NCBI GenBank assembly: GCA_025266875.1
Contig: JALLLT010000018.1
Coordinates: 186,001 to 250,000 of the forward strand
Source: Fennellomyces sp. T-0311
Taxonomy: Eukaryota; Mucoromycota; Mucoromycetes; Mucorales; Lichtheimiaceae
Direction of reading: 5' to 3'
DNA length: 64,000 bases
Part shown: piece after piece, positions 11,488-23,249 of the stretch
Layout: each line of letters begins with the position of its first letter
Position numbering within the stretch: position 1 is the first letter of the stretch
Notes under the pieces: model-generated
What the model was told of the DNA's origin: nothing
The model's database searches: none
Seen by the model: only the letters and a program-made list of their open reading frames with translations
Translations under genes and position numbers: made by a program

Positions 11488-12550
11488 GCATCGATATGAA
11501 TCCTCATTATTTCTTTATGCCAACACCCCTCCCCATGGTTTACGTAAAAAGTTGATGGATATCGCATGTACCTTTTTTCCCTATGGCTAGCTGTTGCATT
11601 TTTTTGGACGGTTATAGCTCGACATTGTTGTTGTGATGAATATGAACCAATTGCTATATACTTTGAACATCTAGAATTCAAGGCTTACTTTTTTGCTTCG
11701 CCCGATAACCTACTTTTTTATGACCAGTTTGTAGGGACAGTGCTAGCTCATTGACCTTGTACCACAGCAGTATTATGACATGATGTTGGTTCGGAACGGT
11801 ACCGCAAGCCCTTGATCTAGTGATAACGTCCAAGATGGATTGATAGTGGTAATTGCTGCTAATAAGTAACATGTATAGATTATTCCGCTAAATCAATTAT
11901 TCTTTCTCAAAATGGTACATATGAACGATATCCGTACTACGTGTTTTTTGGGTATTAGATGGCAGATTTTCTGCAAACACAAAGTTTATTATTAGATCTC
12001 ATCCCCTGATACTAGGCCAACTTCAAGAGCTTATAATGACAATCCATCTGCAATCGCAATAACAGTTTGCCTGTGACTAAAATATGATGGATAGGGCGCT
12101 TAAAAGTAAAGTCAGTACACATGATAAAGCTTCTGCTTTCAGAAATTAGGCTGCTTATTTTGGTCGACTAGAGGCAGCACATAGCACCCACCAATAACTC
12201 GGTTGTAGCTAAATGAAGTTTTCGGTTTGGTTGTGAACATGACCTGGTGGGACATACAAGGTTCCATACGGTATTGCCAACTACAGCCTTATCTGTCTCA
12301 TCGTTCATTATTTCAAGATAACGTTGCAATCTCTTGAGTAGTTCGTTGCAGCAATTCCGTCGTTATATTATTAGTATAATAGACAAGTCAAAAACTTTGT
12401 AGACCCGGCCACTCGATTTGCGGTATCGCTGTGAAGATTTTTTGACAACATCGCTTGACTTTTTCAAAGTGAAGGATGCTTTGTTAAAGTGATTTTTTTT
12501 TACTCGAGAGCCAAGAGCTTTTTGGGCCTAATGTATATCTCTAGATCATC
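11488..12550. other. Intergenic, AT-rich
   Basis: About 1 kb downstream of the Rab gene without any supported ORF, RNA or repeat. Confidence 0.5.
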
Positions 12551-13093
12551 ATGTGCTCTAAGAACAAAGTCTTTCATGATGACGATATGACCATTGTCAA
12601 TCCTGATGATATCGGTAAATGATACTGCTTTTAAAAGTTTGTGCGATTCAATTGACTCTGATACAGCGGACTAGATTTCAATGTTATCCATGCAACAAAA
12701 ACGATGGAGAATTTCCAAGCAGTGCTAACGTGAGTGTGTGAAAAAAATCAAGGTCCCAAGAATTAATACGCCAACGTTGATCCTCACCGCGTGGACAATC
12801 CCAGAAAAAGCTTGCATGAGTACCTACAAGTCCCTTTTGGAGGTGCTTCAAATGGAAAGAAGCAAAATACGGCCACAGCGGTACTTTATCCTACACACGC
12901 GAACCATTTTTCAGATGACTTGCTGGAAGGCATGAGTATATGCACCAACGTTGAGATGAGAAGTCTCTTCACTATTGTATATCGATCCTCTTATCATACC
13001 ACCACTTGCCCGTTGTATATAGTAAATTATTCTGCATTTTTTATTATAACGCTGGCTTATAAAATGCAAAGACGGAGGTTGGGACGTGCTTAA
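12551..13093 (+). pseudogene. Possible decayed gene fragment
   Basis: Three segments read like exons: 12551-12614 (MCSKNKVFHDDDMTIVNPDD), 12668-12731 (LDFNVIHATKTMENFQAVLT) and about 12771-12930 (VDPHRVDNPRKSLHEYLQVP and on). Good donor sites follow the first two, but neither junction can be spliced in phase with a normal acceptor, so the gene looks broken. No family recognised. Codon use and composition resemble coding sequence more than the flanks. Low confidence; it could also be an active gene with a sequence error. Confidence 0.3.
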
Positions 13094-14094
13094 AGAGATA
13101 ATGTAAAATAAGAAGGCAGATGAAAGTCTTATTAGTTTTTCCGCAGTTGTTTTAAAATTTTACGCATATTTTGGAGATTCCATGGCTACCCAAAGCTGTT
13201 GATGGATGTATACACTCATTTTATTCAAGCCTCATGACCTTCGTGACAGTCCTCTGATGCCTATGGGTGCTAATAGATTCGTTGGCTGTGCTCATAAAGT
13301 TTATGCTAATAAAGGAAAAATGGGTCCGTCGTTTTGTGCTGTGAGCTTTGAAGATGGACATTTACTAAATACTACGCTCGCTAGCTGTCTATCGAAAGTC
13401 ACCACATTTCCAAACGGATACATACACGCACAGTTTTGCATGCTTTCGAGAATGATCTATCTGAGTGCGCAGTAATTAGATAACCAATGGGACCACGCTA
13501 CCGAGGATATCCAAGAATGCGGACACTTTGAGTAAGCAAAGTCATGTAACCATGGTATTACTTGCCATGACACCTGGTGACTAATGTTGAATAATCAGAC
13601 AGCTGCGCAATGACCACTTTTTCACTAGAGCGCCCCACCCCTTTCCTTTGTATTAAACGAAGAAACTGCGTATCGCAAAATCACATTCATATCTCAATTT
13701 AAGGCAGTGGAAAATCCAATTACAGCTCCAAACACTCGCATACAAATACAGGTAAAGAATGCTAAGAGAAAGTGATTGTGCATAAAGATTACCTGTCGTT
13801 GCCAGAATCATGGGGGGGCATAAAGCGGCTGAAAAGGTGTGACTCATTTTAGAGTTGCGGGACTTTTTAACAGATCTGTTTTTAAACGGGAACTCTTCTT
13901 CCGTATTCCTTGCCCTTGGTAATGAGTGTCTCACTTGCTGACGGTAATGATAAAAGAAAAAAATCAATGCTTTTTTTGAAACCAATGGTACTGACAATAA
14001 AACGCGTCTTTAACTAGTTTCCGGACAGTTCAAGTAGGTTTTTATACACAAAGCTGTCAAACTTGTCGGGAGATCTCAATATTTTTTTTTTCAG
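13094..14094. other. Intergenic; should contain IleRS exon 1
   Basis: Short ORFs only, none convincing. The start codon and first small exon of the isoleucyl-tRNA synthetase gene must be here. Its first clear acceptor is at 14094. Confidence 0.4.
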
Positions 14095-17000
14095 CTTTCC
14101 AAAGGAAGAGGAGAAAATCCTCGAGTTCTGGAGAGAAATCGATGCGTTCAACACATCGTTGGAGTTAAACAAGGACAAGAAGCCTTATACTTTCTTTGAC
14201 GGTCCTCCGTTCGCTACTGGTCTTCCTCACTACGGCCATTTGTTGGCTGGTACCATCAAGGTAATCTTGCTTTTTGTTTTGTGGTCAATCTCGATTGCTA
14301 ACCTTTTCCTTTTCTACAAAGGATATTGTTACGCGTTATGCTCACAACACGGGTCATCACGTCGAGCGTCGCTTTGGTTGGGACACGCACGGTCTCCCTG
14401 TCGAATACGAAATTGACAAGAAGCTCGGTATCACCGTAAGTTGGGGGAGGACGTGATTTATCTCTGTAACGCGGAAATCTTATGGAGATAACGTATAGGG
14501 CAAGGATGACGTGATGAAGATGGGTATCGACAAGTACAATGCCGAATGCAGAGCCATTGTCATGCGTTATTCGAGCGAATGGAGAAAGACGGTGGAGCGT
14601 ATGGCTCGTTGGATCGATTTCGACAACGACTACAAGACCCTCAACCCCACCTTCATGGAGAGTGTCTGGTGGGTCTTTAAGCAGTTGTTCGAGAAGGGCC
14701 AGGTTTACCGTGGACAAAAGGTGAATATCTCCATCCAGGTCTCTCTTTTTTTTCCATGGTGCTGACAAATCCGCTAGGTCATGCCTTACTCGACTGCATG
14801 CCACACTCCATTGTCCAACTTTGAGTCTTCGCAGAACTACAAGGACGTCAACGATCCAGCCAGTACGTCTCCCAAAGCACATATCGAAAACCCCATTTAA
14901 CGTATGTATTAGTTGTTGTCGGTTTCCCGCTGTTGAGCGATCCCACCACTCAACTTTTGGCATGGACGACCACCCCATGGACCCTGCCTTCGTGTTTGGG
15001 CGTCACCGTCCATCCCGACTTTGAATACATCAAGATCAAGGACGAATTGACGGGTAACTTTTACATTTTGCTCGAGAAGCGTCTGGATATCTTGTACAAG
15101 AACCCCAAGAAGGCAAAGTTCACCATTGTGGATCGCTACAAGGGTAGCTCAATGAAGGGCTGGGAGTTTGAGCCCATGTTCCCTTACTTTGAGAAGGAGT
15201 TCAAGGGCAAGGCTTACAAGGTCATGGTCGACAAGTACGTTACGGATGACTCTGGTACGGGTATTGTCCAGAACGCTCCCGCTTTTGGTGAGGACGATTA
15301 CCGCGTATGCTTGGAACACGGTGCCATTGATGCCGATGGTTTCTTGCCCTGCCCCATTGATGAAAAGGGCTGCTTCACTGAGGCCGTTACCGATTTCGTC
15401 GGTCAATATATCAAGGTATGCATGGCTCAAAAGGTTCTGGATCTGTTGACTAATCCATAAACAGGATGCCGACAAGCTCATTCAGAAGGACATGAAGAAC
15501 CGAGGCCGTTTGATCGTCCAGTCGCAGTTCATGCATAGTTATCCCTTCTGCTGGAGATCGGATACGCCCTTGATCTACCGTGCCATTCCCTCGTGGTTTG
15601 TGCGTGTCACTCCCATTGTCGACAAGATCTTGAACTGCAACGACAAGATGCGATGGTACGTGCGATGTTCCTGGCAAAGGAGAACGCACACGGACTCACT
15701 TGCGATTTATTTGTAGGGTGCCAAGCTTTGTCCAGGAAAAGCGCTTTGCCAACTGGATCGCCAATGCCCGTGATTGGAACATTTCGCGTAACCGTTACTG
15801 GGGCACACCCATTCCTCTTTGGGTTAGCGACGATTTCGAGGAAATCGTGGCTGTCGGCTCCATGAAGGAGTTGGAGGAGCTTAGCGGTGTGTCCCCCATC
15901 ACCGATATCCATCGCGAAAGCATCGATCATATCACCATTCCTTCCAAGACCGGTCGGGGTCAACTCCGCCGTATCGAGGAAGTGTTTGACTGTTGGTTCG
16001 AGTCTGGCTCCATGCCTTATGCCCAGCAGCATTATCCTTTCGAGAACGCCAAAAAGTTCGAGAACGCCTTCCCCGCCGACTTTATTTCTGAAGGTATCGA
16101 TCAGACGCGTGGTTGGTTCTACACTCTTTTGGTCCTGTCCACCCATCTGTTCAACGAGCCTCCCGCAAAGAACGTCATTGTCAGTGGTCTTGTCCTTGCC
16201 GGGTATGTTTCTATGTGACTGAGGGGTTTTTGCATGTGAAAGACTCATCCACCGGTTTGTTCTAGTGACGGTAAAAAGATGAGCAAGCGTCTCAAGAACT
16301 ATCCCGAGCCAGGCATCGTCCTTGACAAGTACGGTGCCGATGCCCTTCGTCTGTACTTGATCAACTCGCCCGTTGTGCGTGCCGAATTCTTAAAGTTCAA
16401 GGAGGAAGGCGTCAAGGATATCATCAGCAAGGTGTTCTTGCCATGGTACAACGCCTTCAAGTTCTTCATCACCCAAACGGCCGTCTTGAAGAAACAGTTC
16501 GACATTGACTTTGTGTACAACCACGATATCAAGAAATCCAACAACGTCATGGATCGATGGGTGCTTGCCAGCTGCCAGTCGTTGATCAAGTTCATTCGCG
16601 AAGAGATGGGTGCTTATCGATTGTACACCGTCGTTCCCCGCCTGTTGCAGTTGATCGACACGTTGACCAACTGGTACGTGCGTTTCAACCGCAAGAGACT
16701 CAAGGGTGAAAACGGTGTCGAGGATGCCAAGCAGGCCATGAACACTCTCTTTGAAGTGTTGCTCACTCTGTGTCTGACCATGGCTCCCTTCACTCCCTTC
16801 CTGGCTGAAAACATGTACCAGACCCTCAAGCAATTCATACCCAAGGATCCCAAGGTCGCCGACGACCGCTCGGTTCATTTCTTGGACTTCCCCACTGTCC
16901 GTGAAGAATACTTTGATCCCGAGATTGAGCGCGCTGTTGGCCGCATGCAGTCGGTCATTGAACTGGGTCGCACCATCCGTGAAAAGAAGAACATCTCTCT

Positions 17001-17862
17001 CAAGGTACATACGTACATTTGTTTGCATCACCCTTTGAGCCCGACTAACATAGCAACCCTACCAGACCCCATTGAAGGAACTGGTCGTCATCCACCACGA
17101 TCCTCAGTACCACGCCGATATCAAGCAGCTCGAGTCCTACATTGTCGAAGAGCTCAACGTTCGCAAGATCATTGTCACTTCGGACGAAGACAAGTTTGGC
17201 GTCAAGTACAAGGCCGAGGCTGATTGGAAGGTTTTGGGTGCCAAGTTCAAGAAGGACGCGCAAAAGATCAAGAAGGCGTTGCCCAACGTCACCAGTGATC
17301 AAGTCAAGGAATTCGTCAACACCAAGGAAATGGTTGTTGATGGCATCAAGGTCACTGATGAGGACCTAAACGTGAGTGCTTGTGATGAATATAAAGGAGG
17401 CCTTTTTTGCTGATGGTGGTGTCATGCAGGTTGTCCGATACTTTGATGATCAGGAACACGCGCGATACGAAACAAACACCGATCGTGATGTTCTCATTCT
17501 GTTGGATACCAAGCGTTATCCCGAACTTGAGCAGGAGGGTATTGCACGTGAAGTCGTTAACCGTATCCAGCGTCTCCGAAAGAAGGCTGGTCTTCTGCCC
17601 ACCGACGATATCAACATGTACTATCGCTTGACCAACGATCCCGAGAATGTATTAGAAACCGTAATGAAGACCCAGACGGCCGTCATCGTCAAGGTTTTGA
17701 AGAAGCCTTTGGAGGATGTCAAGAACAAGAAGGACAGCGAGCAGGCATTCGCCGAAGAACCACAAGAAGTAAGTTTTCGGGTAATCATCGCCAATGCTGC
17801 TTGTACTAACCTGGTGTCTACAGATCAACAAGCTCACCTTCGACCTCATCTTCACCAGATAA
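14095..17862 (+). CDS. ILS1: Isoleucyl-tRNA synthetase, cytosolic (5' exon unresolved)
   Basis: Eleven exons: 14095-14260, 14322-14435, 14499-14720, 14778-14862, 14913-15415, 15465-15655, 15717-16202, 16266-17004, 17066-17371, 17430-17768, 17824-17862. They encode 1062 residues in one frame. The class I signature HIGH is PHYGHL near residue 37, after FDGPPFATG. The CP1 editing domain carries TTTPWTLPS. The second signature is [16 protein letters not shown] near residue 590. The anticodon-binding part has [16 protein letters not shown] and the tail matches eukaryotic, not mitochondrial, IleRS. The enzyme charges tRNA-Ile with isoleucine and edits valine. Only the first few residues are missing from the model because the exon before 14095 was not found. 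Confidence 0.96.
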
Positions 17863-18131
17863 GCCCATTTATACAGGCATAAAGTAAAATATTCATTAAA
17901 AGAAGTACTTTTTGTTTGGTGCATGTACAACCGGTTGGAAGCAAGGTTGGGTACGTGCGTGCGAACTCGTAAAGGACCGGTCTGGATGGCCAAATTACAC
18001 GAGTCTGCATATCAGAAGACATGAAAGCACAGAGAGAGAAAACACAGTTCGCATCATGATCAAAAAGTCAACAAAAGCCCATGGATATAAATAATATACA
18101 CTTGTAGAACGGCGCATTGACAAAAGGCTTC
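17863..18131. other. Intergenic IleRS / AT-hook gene
   Basis: Short gap holding the IleRS 3' flank (ATTAAAAG-type A-rich signal near 17895) and the promoter of the next gene, with TATAAATA near 18085. Confidence 0.45.
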
Positions 18132-18725
18132 ATGTTTCATTACCCTAACGTCAGACAGCCCATCGCACCGTTCAGCAATGGTGACGAGCAAAATATTGAT
18201 CTACTATTGACATCATCCTTTGATCCAATCATGACGCTTCCTCCGCAGCAACCATATAACATGTTTCAAGATGTATGGGCCATCCAGGAGCAACCCGAAA
18301 CCATCAATCAGAGCATGTATTGCGAAAAGGAGGACGTGCTCAAGATACTGTTTGAAGGATCGGATCCGTTCCTTGAGCAAGCACCCATGGCCAGGTTGCC
18401 CAAGAGAAGGAGAACCTCATCCAATGCTCGCGTCGGATATTGTCAGCATCCCAAGCATTTGAACTATCGCCAAGAAGCAACAGTGGCGCCACCCACGCCT
18501 CGCCGTGGTCGTCCTCCCAAAGGAACCAAAGCCATTGACAGGAAGACTGCAAAGGAAGGCCATGTTTGGCCAATGACCGTACGTCCACTTCCCAAACGAT
18601 TGGAAAAGGTGGTGGGTCAGTCAAATATCAAAGTGTGTTTGACATGTCTCAAACGCAGTGATTTGGATAAGGAATATTTAGCCCATCCCGCGTACATCGG
18701 TCCTCAGCAACAGCTGCGTAAATGA
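18132..18725 (+). CDS. AT-hook protein, unknown function
   Basis: Intronless, 197 aa from the ATG at 18132, 43 nt after a TATAAATA motif. The middle is basic (PKRRRTSS), and residues near 130 form an AT-hook core, RRGRPPKG, which binds the minor groove of AT-rich DNA. The C-terminal part has a CLTCLKR pair (CxxC) and a conserved-looking NIKVCLTCLKRSDLDKEYL block. The N-terminal half is acidic and Gln/Pro-rich, as in activation regions. It is probably a nuclear DNA-binding protein. I do not recognise the family. Confidence 0.7.
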   Translation: MFHYPNVRQPIAPFSNGDEQNIDLLLTSSFDPIMTLPPQQPYNMFQDVWAIQEQPETINQSMYCEKEDVLKILFEGSDPFLEQAPMARLPKRRRTSSNARVGYCQHPKHLNYRQEATVAPPTPRRGRPPKGTKAIDRKTAKEGHVWPMTVRPLPKRLEKVVGQSNIKVCLTCLKRSDLDKEYLAHPAYIGPQQQLRK

Positions 18726-18838
18726 CTTCTTTCTCTAAGCAAAAGTAAAGTTTATGTTTGGAAAAATATATAGAAATAAAAAAAAATGAATTGAAAACAA
18801 CAAATAGTTCTACATGCAAATATGCGTATTACTTTTTT

Positions 18839-19384
18839 TTAAATGTTCATTTCTTGGTCTGCTTCTAGAAATGCATTCCCTAATACTTTATGCACCTGTT
18901 CGGCCAACGTCATCTGAATGTCCTCGTAAACACTGCATGTGGTAGGGGTCATGATATGATCCTCATCTGTGGTGGTGGTAGAATCACATTGATCATCTGC
19001 CAACTGATACTTTTCCGCGCTTGAAGTTCTTGATCGAGAAAACTGGTCTAGTCCCGGACACGAGTGCCACAGAACTTCCTTGAGCGAGGGCCGAGGGGGA
19101 GGCGGGAGTGCATAAGATGGCGGAATATCGTCGTCTTCTATTTCTACTTTTTCCGCCATGGCCATATTGGCACTGTTACTCCTTGATCGATAACCATGAA
19201 ATATCGTCATGAACTTTGAATCGTCGCTGTTGACAGCTGCCACTGATGATTCATCCTGTGCTGATCGACCGACAAACATTCGTGATATGCGTTTGCTCAA
19301 GGTGCCATTTTTATTATTGCTCTTGCTATCGTCTGAACGGAATCGTGGCAATAGTGCTGATTTTCGTTTTCCGGGAGTAAGCAT
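18839..19384 (-). CDS. Hypothetical protein, 181 aa
   Basis: Single exon, start ATG at 19384. It is Ser/Arg-rich at the N-terminus (RISRMFVGRS), then acidic, with IPPSYALPPPPRPSLKEVLW, a Pro-rich segment that looks like a PPxY/SH3-type ligand. A Thr/Asp-rich run follows, then a short amphipathic end. No domain is recognised. It converges tail to tail with the AT-hook gene; both 3' ends lie about 110 nt apart. Coding bias and a clean start make it likely real. Confidence 0.6.
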   Translation of the reverse strand: MLTPGKRKSALLPRFRSDDSKSNNKNGTLSKRISRMFVGRSAQDESSVAAVNSDDSKFMTIFHGYRSRSNSANMAMAEKVEIEDDDIPPSYALPPPPRPSLKEVLWHSCPGLDQFSRSRTSSAEKYQLADDQCDSTTTTDEDHIMTPTTCSVYEDIQMTLAEQVHKVLGNAFLEADQEMNI

Positions 19385-20044
19385 AAAGAAAGATTATGAA
19401 AAGTGTAAAGAAAGAGAAAAAAAAAGAGAAAAACTGGGCACAAATGGTCTCTTTTTTTTTAAAAAAGCAAGATGCATATGCAATCGTCTCCCTTTGGCTT
19501 TGCATATGTCGTAGCACAAAATGTGTTTTTCATGGCAAAAACGTTTTAACAAGGAGACCCAAAAAACTGTTTCTTCATCCTTTAACGTATCAAACCTTTT
19601 TTTTTCCACTTGTAATCTCTTTCACTCCTTAACCTTTGGAGAGCTTATATGCATACAAATTGGCTCTCTTTGTCCGTGATTCTTCCAAGAACAAAAAAAA
19701 ATGCAGCATGTGCATCGCATCAGTACATATGAATTGTTTATATGTACCCTTTTATAGCGCTATCCAGCATTCTTTTTTAAAAGTAGAGTGGCAAGTGTAA
19801 TTGAGTGCAGATTCTAAATTTACCAAGTTTATACCTGATTAATGCTAAAGTACATCAAAATAGCTACAAAAGCAACCTCACAAAAACATGTCATGCAAGT
19901 GTATTTTTTTCTTTTTAAGAAAAAAGAATGCGCCCCATTTCTGATGTAACCATACCCAATAGGCACTGGCCAAACCGATACACATGTGAGACTATGCCAA
20001 GGCCTTTGCATATAATCTATATACGAACGAATTCTGTAGATTGC
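19385..20044. other. Intergenic
   Basis: Upstream flank of the 181-aa gene and AT-rich sequence with several T/A runs. No supported feature before the left direct repeat. Confidence 0.5.
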
Positions 20045-20330
20045 ATAATTTTGCTCCGCAAACCAGTGGCAACAATCAAGAACTCGTGACTCTGGCTCTT
20101 TATACATGTATGCGACTTATTTAAAGAGAGGGCCTTTTCGTATTGCCCGAAACGCCAACATTCCGATTTTATTTTTTTGTGTAAATAAACACATCCAAGA
20201 AACTTTATAGAAGCGAGCGTTTCAGCACGGCTGCTTTCTTCGAATGGCGACGGTTGCAGGTTTGTCATTATGTTGTTAATGTTGGTTTCCATAGTTTAAA
20301 AAAAGCTTTTTGCTCAGCAACAGAATGGGA
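20045..20330 (+). repeat. Dispersed direct repeat, left copy
   Basis: Aligns by eye with 27049-27316 in the same orientation at roughly 75-80% identity, with two gaps of about 10 nt. Shared blocks include GTGGCAAC, CGCCAACATTCCGATT, TCGAATGGCGACGG and TTTCCATAGTTTAAAA. On the minus strand both copies start an exon-like reading frame (ATG at 20292 here) beginning MET-x-I-x-N-x-MTN and continuing to PSPFE. The copies are diverged, so the duplication is old. Confidence 0.8.
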
Positions 20331-20342
20331 AAAAATGTCACT

Positions 20343-20883
20343 TTGAAACTTACAAGCACATCAATGGCAACAGAGATAGACGACATGATCCAACGCAAAA
20401 TATCGAGAACCATAATGGCTGGCGATACTCACTTCCCACTCCCAGCAGGGCGAATCTGCTTAGGTCTTTCTCGGTCTTACGCGCTGGGCACTGGACCATG
20501 TCGTCGACGGTGGAGTTTGAGCATTGCTTCCTAAGTAATCAGTTGTAAAAAAATACGCGTGAGCATCAGAGAAGGCTTTTCGCAGACCAGCTGCTTGAAA
20601 CTTACAGTGGCATCCATGGCAGCAGGGATAAACGACATGATCCAACGCAAAATATCGAGAACCATAATGGTTGGCGATACTCACTTCCCACTCCCAGCAG
20701 GGCGAATCTGCTTAGGTCTTTCTCGGTCTTACGCGCTGGGCACTGGATCATGTCGTGTGGGATGGAGTTCACGTATCGCTTCCTAAGTAATCAATTGTAA
20801 AAACTACGCGTGAGCATCAGAGAAGGCTTTTCGCAGACCAGTTGCTTGAAGCTTGCAACCACATCCGTAGTAACAGAGATGAA
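20343..20883. repeat. 252-bp tandem repeat, two copies plus a stub
   Basis: Copies begin at 20343, 20595 and 20847 (marker TTGAAACTTACA and variants), each 252 nt apart. The third stops after about 35 nt. Copies 1 and 2 are nearly identical between 20381 and 20500, and their plus frames contain the same RKISRTIM and LGLSRSYALGTG peptides, without a plausible protein. It abuts the left direct repeat. Unequal exchange is the likely source. Confidence 0.85.
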
Positions 20884-21594
20884 AAGCAACGTGGAATCAT
20901 ATACATCTTTTCATTGTTTATGAAGTTCCTTATGCTTACATTCATCCGTTTATGATAAGCAGTTACATGTGAACGTACCGTATTGATTGAGAACTGGAGA
21001 CATCTTGCAGCAGATCGGAATCCCAAGTCAGCTGTACCCAGTTGTGACTTCGATGATCACAGCAATCCAACATCAAAAGCTACGTCAGAGCTCATTTTTG
21101 TAAGTGCTGAGCCACGCACCAGCCAATCAGAACAAGCCTCCGCTTAGGATCACTCCACCAATGGTTACCAAACGATCACTCCACGTCGTTACGTGTCGAC
21201 CGCCGGTAAGCGGCATACAAGACAATCACCAGCCACATGACAAAGTCTATCACGATATAACCATTAGCATAGAAGATATAAATACAGAGCAATAGCTTTC
21301 AAATAAATCATTATTATTCTTATCATATTGCTCTCTATTTTCAACTCAATGTAAATTTTATCGCTTAAATCTGCCGAGACGGCCGTGCATTCGGATTCAT
21401 TATTTTTTTCTGGTTCTCTATACATTCATTTATGTAGTGCTGTCACATTTCTTAATTGAAAATTACCAACTTGACTTCTAGAACGATCCAACTCAACAAG
21501 AAGATCTCGTCGATGTTGTTGCTATTGTGAGCGGTGCCGACGACAAAGAAAGCATTGGTACGTAACAGGCGACTCGTGGTGACGGGTTGAGTTG
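20884..21594. repeat. Possible solo LTR or LTR-like regulatory block
   Basis: Between about 21095 and 21460 the order CCAATCAGAAC, ATATAAATACAGAGC, AATAAATCATT resembles an LTR promoter and polyadenylation block, and TGTAAGTGCTG and TGTAGTGCTGTCACA sit near its ends. No internal retroelement genes and no target duplication were confirmed. Weak call. The rest of the interval holds nothing I can support. Confidence 0.25.
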
Positions 21595-21736
21595 TATTCA
21601 AACTCACAAGAAGTATGTGCTTACATGGCTCCTTGTGTACTTCAAAATCTCGGCAAGTGCAAGACGATATCACACCTTTACCATTAATTACTTCAGAAAT
21701 CTTCAAAACATATACAGAGATACTAGAAAAGGACAA
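21595..21736 (-). pseudogene. SWIM zinc-finger remnant of Mutator-like transposase
   Basis: The minus strand encodes SSCTCRDFEVHKEPCKHILL, a textbook SWIM finger (C-x-C, then C-x-H). SWIM fingers end the transposases of Mutator-like elements. The rest of such a transposase lies on the same strand at 23250-24194, so this is probably its C-terminus, separated by the LINE fragment. Reading frame is lost downstream. Confidence 0.6.
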
Positions 21737-21744
21737 GTAATAGT

Positions 21745-22530
21745 AGACATATGGATATATGTATATATAGATATATATGATGAGGAGTTCGCGGAAAGAG
21801 CTAAAGCATCCATCACCGTACGTTGTCTAAGGCCGACACGAATGATCGATCCGATTTTGTATTTGGAAACATCAGCGAACGATCGACATCGCCTCATCAA
21901 TTGGAGACTCCACTGGCTTCCACCGACATACAAACTGCCAGACTGCCCTTGTGGACATGCCAAGGCTAAGCGAAGTCACTTTGTCACTTGCCCGCTCGCG
22001 GAACCACAAATGCAAGAACTGCTAGCAGCATTCGGCAACATACCCGAGTTGGCCGCGGAGACACACCCAATTGACTACATTATGAACTGCCTCCCGCGTT
22101 CTGACGTTTGCCTTGCCCGTGGTAAATGGGAGAAAGTTTGGCCCGCACTGCTCCAAAATCTACATCAGATCGACAAACTGATCCATCCGAATGCCGGCAA
22201 TCAAAATAGTGGCACAAGTATTGGCAACAACATCCAAGAACTGGCTGAACCGGCATACGGAAATCACACATGATATGTGTGATTCCCAAAAGTCATAAAT
22301 CTAGTATAAAATAGTAATCCCCGTTGTCTATCATCTTCCTCTACACCGACCAGCTTTTTTTTTCACCTTATGGTTTTTTCAAAGCATGGTACACTACTCT
22401 CTCTGTAATATTCCAACAAACATACGTACCGCAAGGGGGCGACCTAATACCTATAGGAGCAGGTCCAATATCTCCCAGCAATAAATTATAACTTTTGAAC
22501 TATAGATATATATGTATATGATCGGCATTT
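21745..22530 (+). mobile_element. LINE (non-LTR) retrotransposon, 3' fragment
   Basis: From about 21784 to 22273 the plus frame matches the C-terminal end of a LINE reverse-transcriptase protein: ETSANDRHRLINWRLHWLPP, then the zinc knuckle CPCGHAKAKRSHFVTCPL. No RT palm (YADD) is present, so the copy is 5' truncated, as is usual for LINEs. The 5' junction is an AT-rich TATATAGATATATA tract. The tail after the stop runs to about 22530. A block at 22427 recurs at 60331. Confidence 0.75.
22262..22284. repeat. Perfect 10-bp hairpin over LINE stop codon
   Basis: Arms AATCACACAT and ATGTGTGATT with a 3-nt loop. The loop starts with the last bases of the LINE ORF stop (TGA). Confidence 0.85.
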
Positions 22531-23249
22531 ATCTTTATCATTTGATCCGCAACGAATGGCGAAAGTTTGCTTTTTTCCTTCTCACCAGGGCATCGATGAT
22601 GCAGATGGATTTCAATACCAGCCAATACACGAACCATTACGCGCCATAATCACACTCTGCCAGCTGTATCAGTATGTATATAATCCGATCAACATGATGA
22701 TTGTGATTGCATGGTGGGTATTAGCGCTTCAGTTTGCTGTGCTAACTTTTAATCAAGTTGTTGGTGTGGAAGGTTGCGGTCTAAAGCATGCTAATACATC
22801 AACACCTATACGTACCAGTCTCCATGCCTTGCACCAAAGACGTTGTTTAGGAATCCAAAAGTCGAGAACATGTAAAAATCGATATGTATATACCTGTCAC
22901 TACATGTTTTGCCGAAGTTATCCCAAGCGGCTTCAAATGCATCACCTGTTTTACATTCCATCAATCCATTAAGCCCCGCCCACCCCTCCTTTCTTTATAT
23001 TTTTGTATCTGAAGATGATAATGGATTTTTGGTCTAGATAAACATGGATTCGGGATCATATTATAACCGTATTTGAGAAGAATATTACCTTTGAAATGTC
23101 ATTTTTTCCCTAGCTCGCTTTATATCCCAATGGCACAAACATACTTGAATTTGGTCACCACAAACTGCACGAATGCTGGCTATTCAACAGGACTACAGTA
23201 GATCATAACTGTCTTTCGTGTAGAATGCAATATATCACGGATCCAATTA
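22531..23249. other. Degenerate interval inside the transposon cluster
   Basis: Expected to hold the middle-to-C-terminal part of the minus-strand transposase, but I cannot read any of its motifs. The plus-strand ORF at 22556-22972 shows no protein features. Confidence 0.35.

Noticed and set aside
13206..13475. 89-aa plus ORF before IleRS
   Set aside because: No homology seen and no transcription context; could not be tied to IleRS exon 1.
14298..14978. 226-aa minus ORF over the IleRS gene
   Set aside because: Antisense shadow of conserved IleRS exons and introns.
22556..22972. 138-aa plus ORF in the transposon cluster
   Set aside because: No recognisable motif and no splice support; lies where MULE debris is expected on the other strand.
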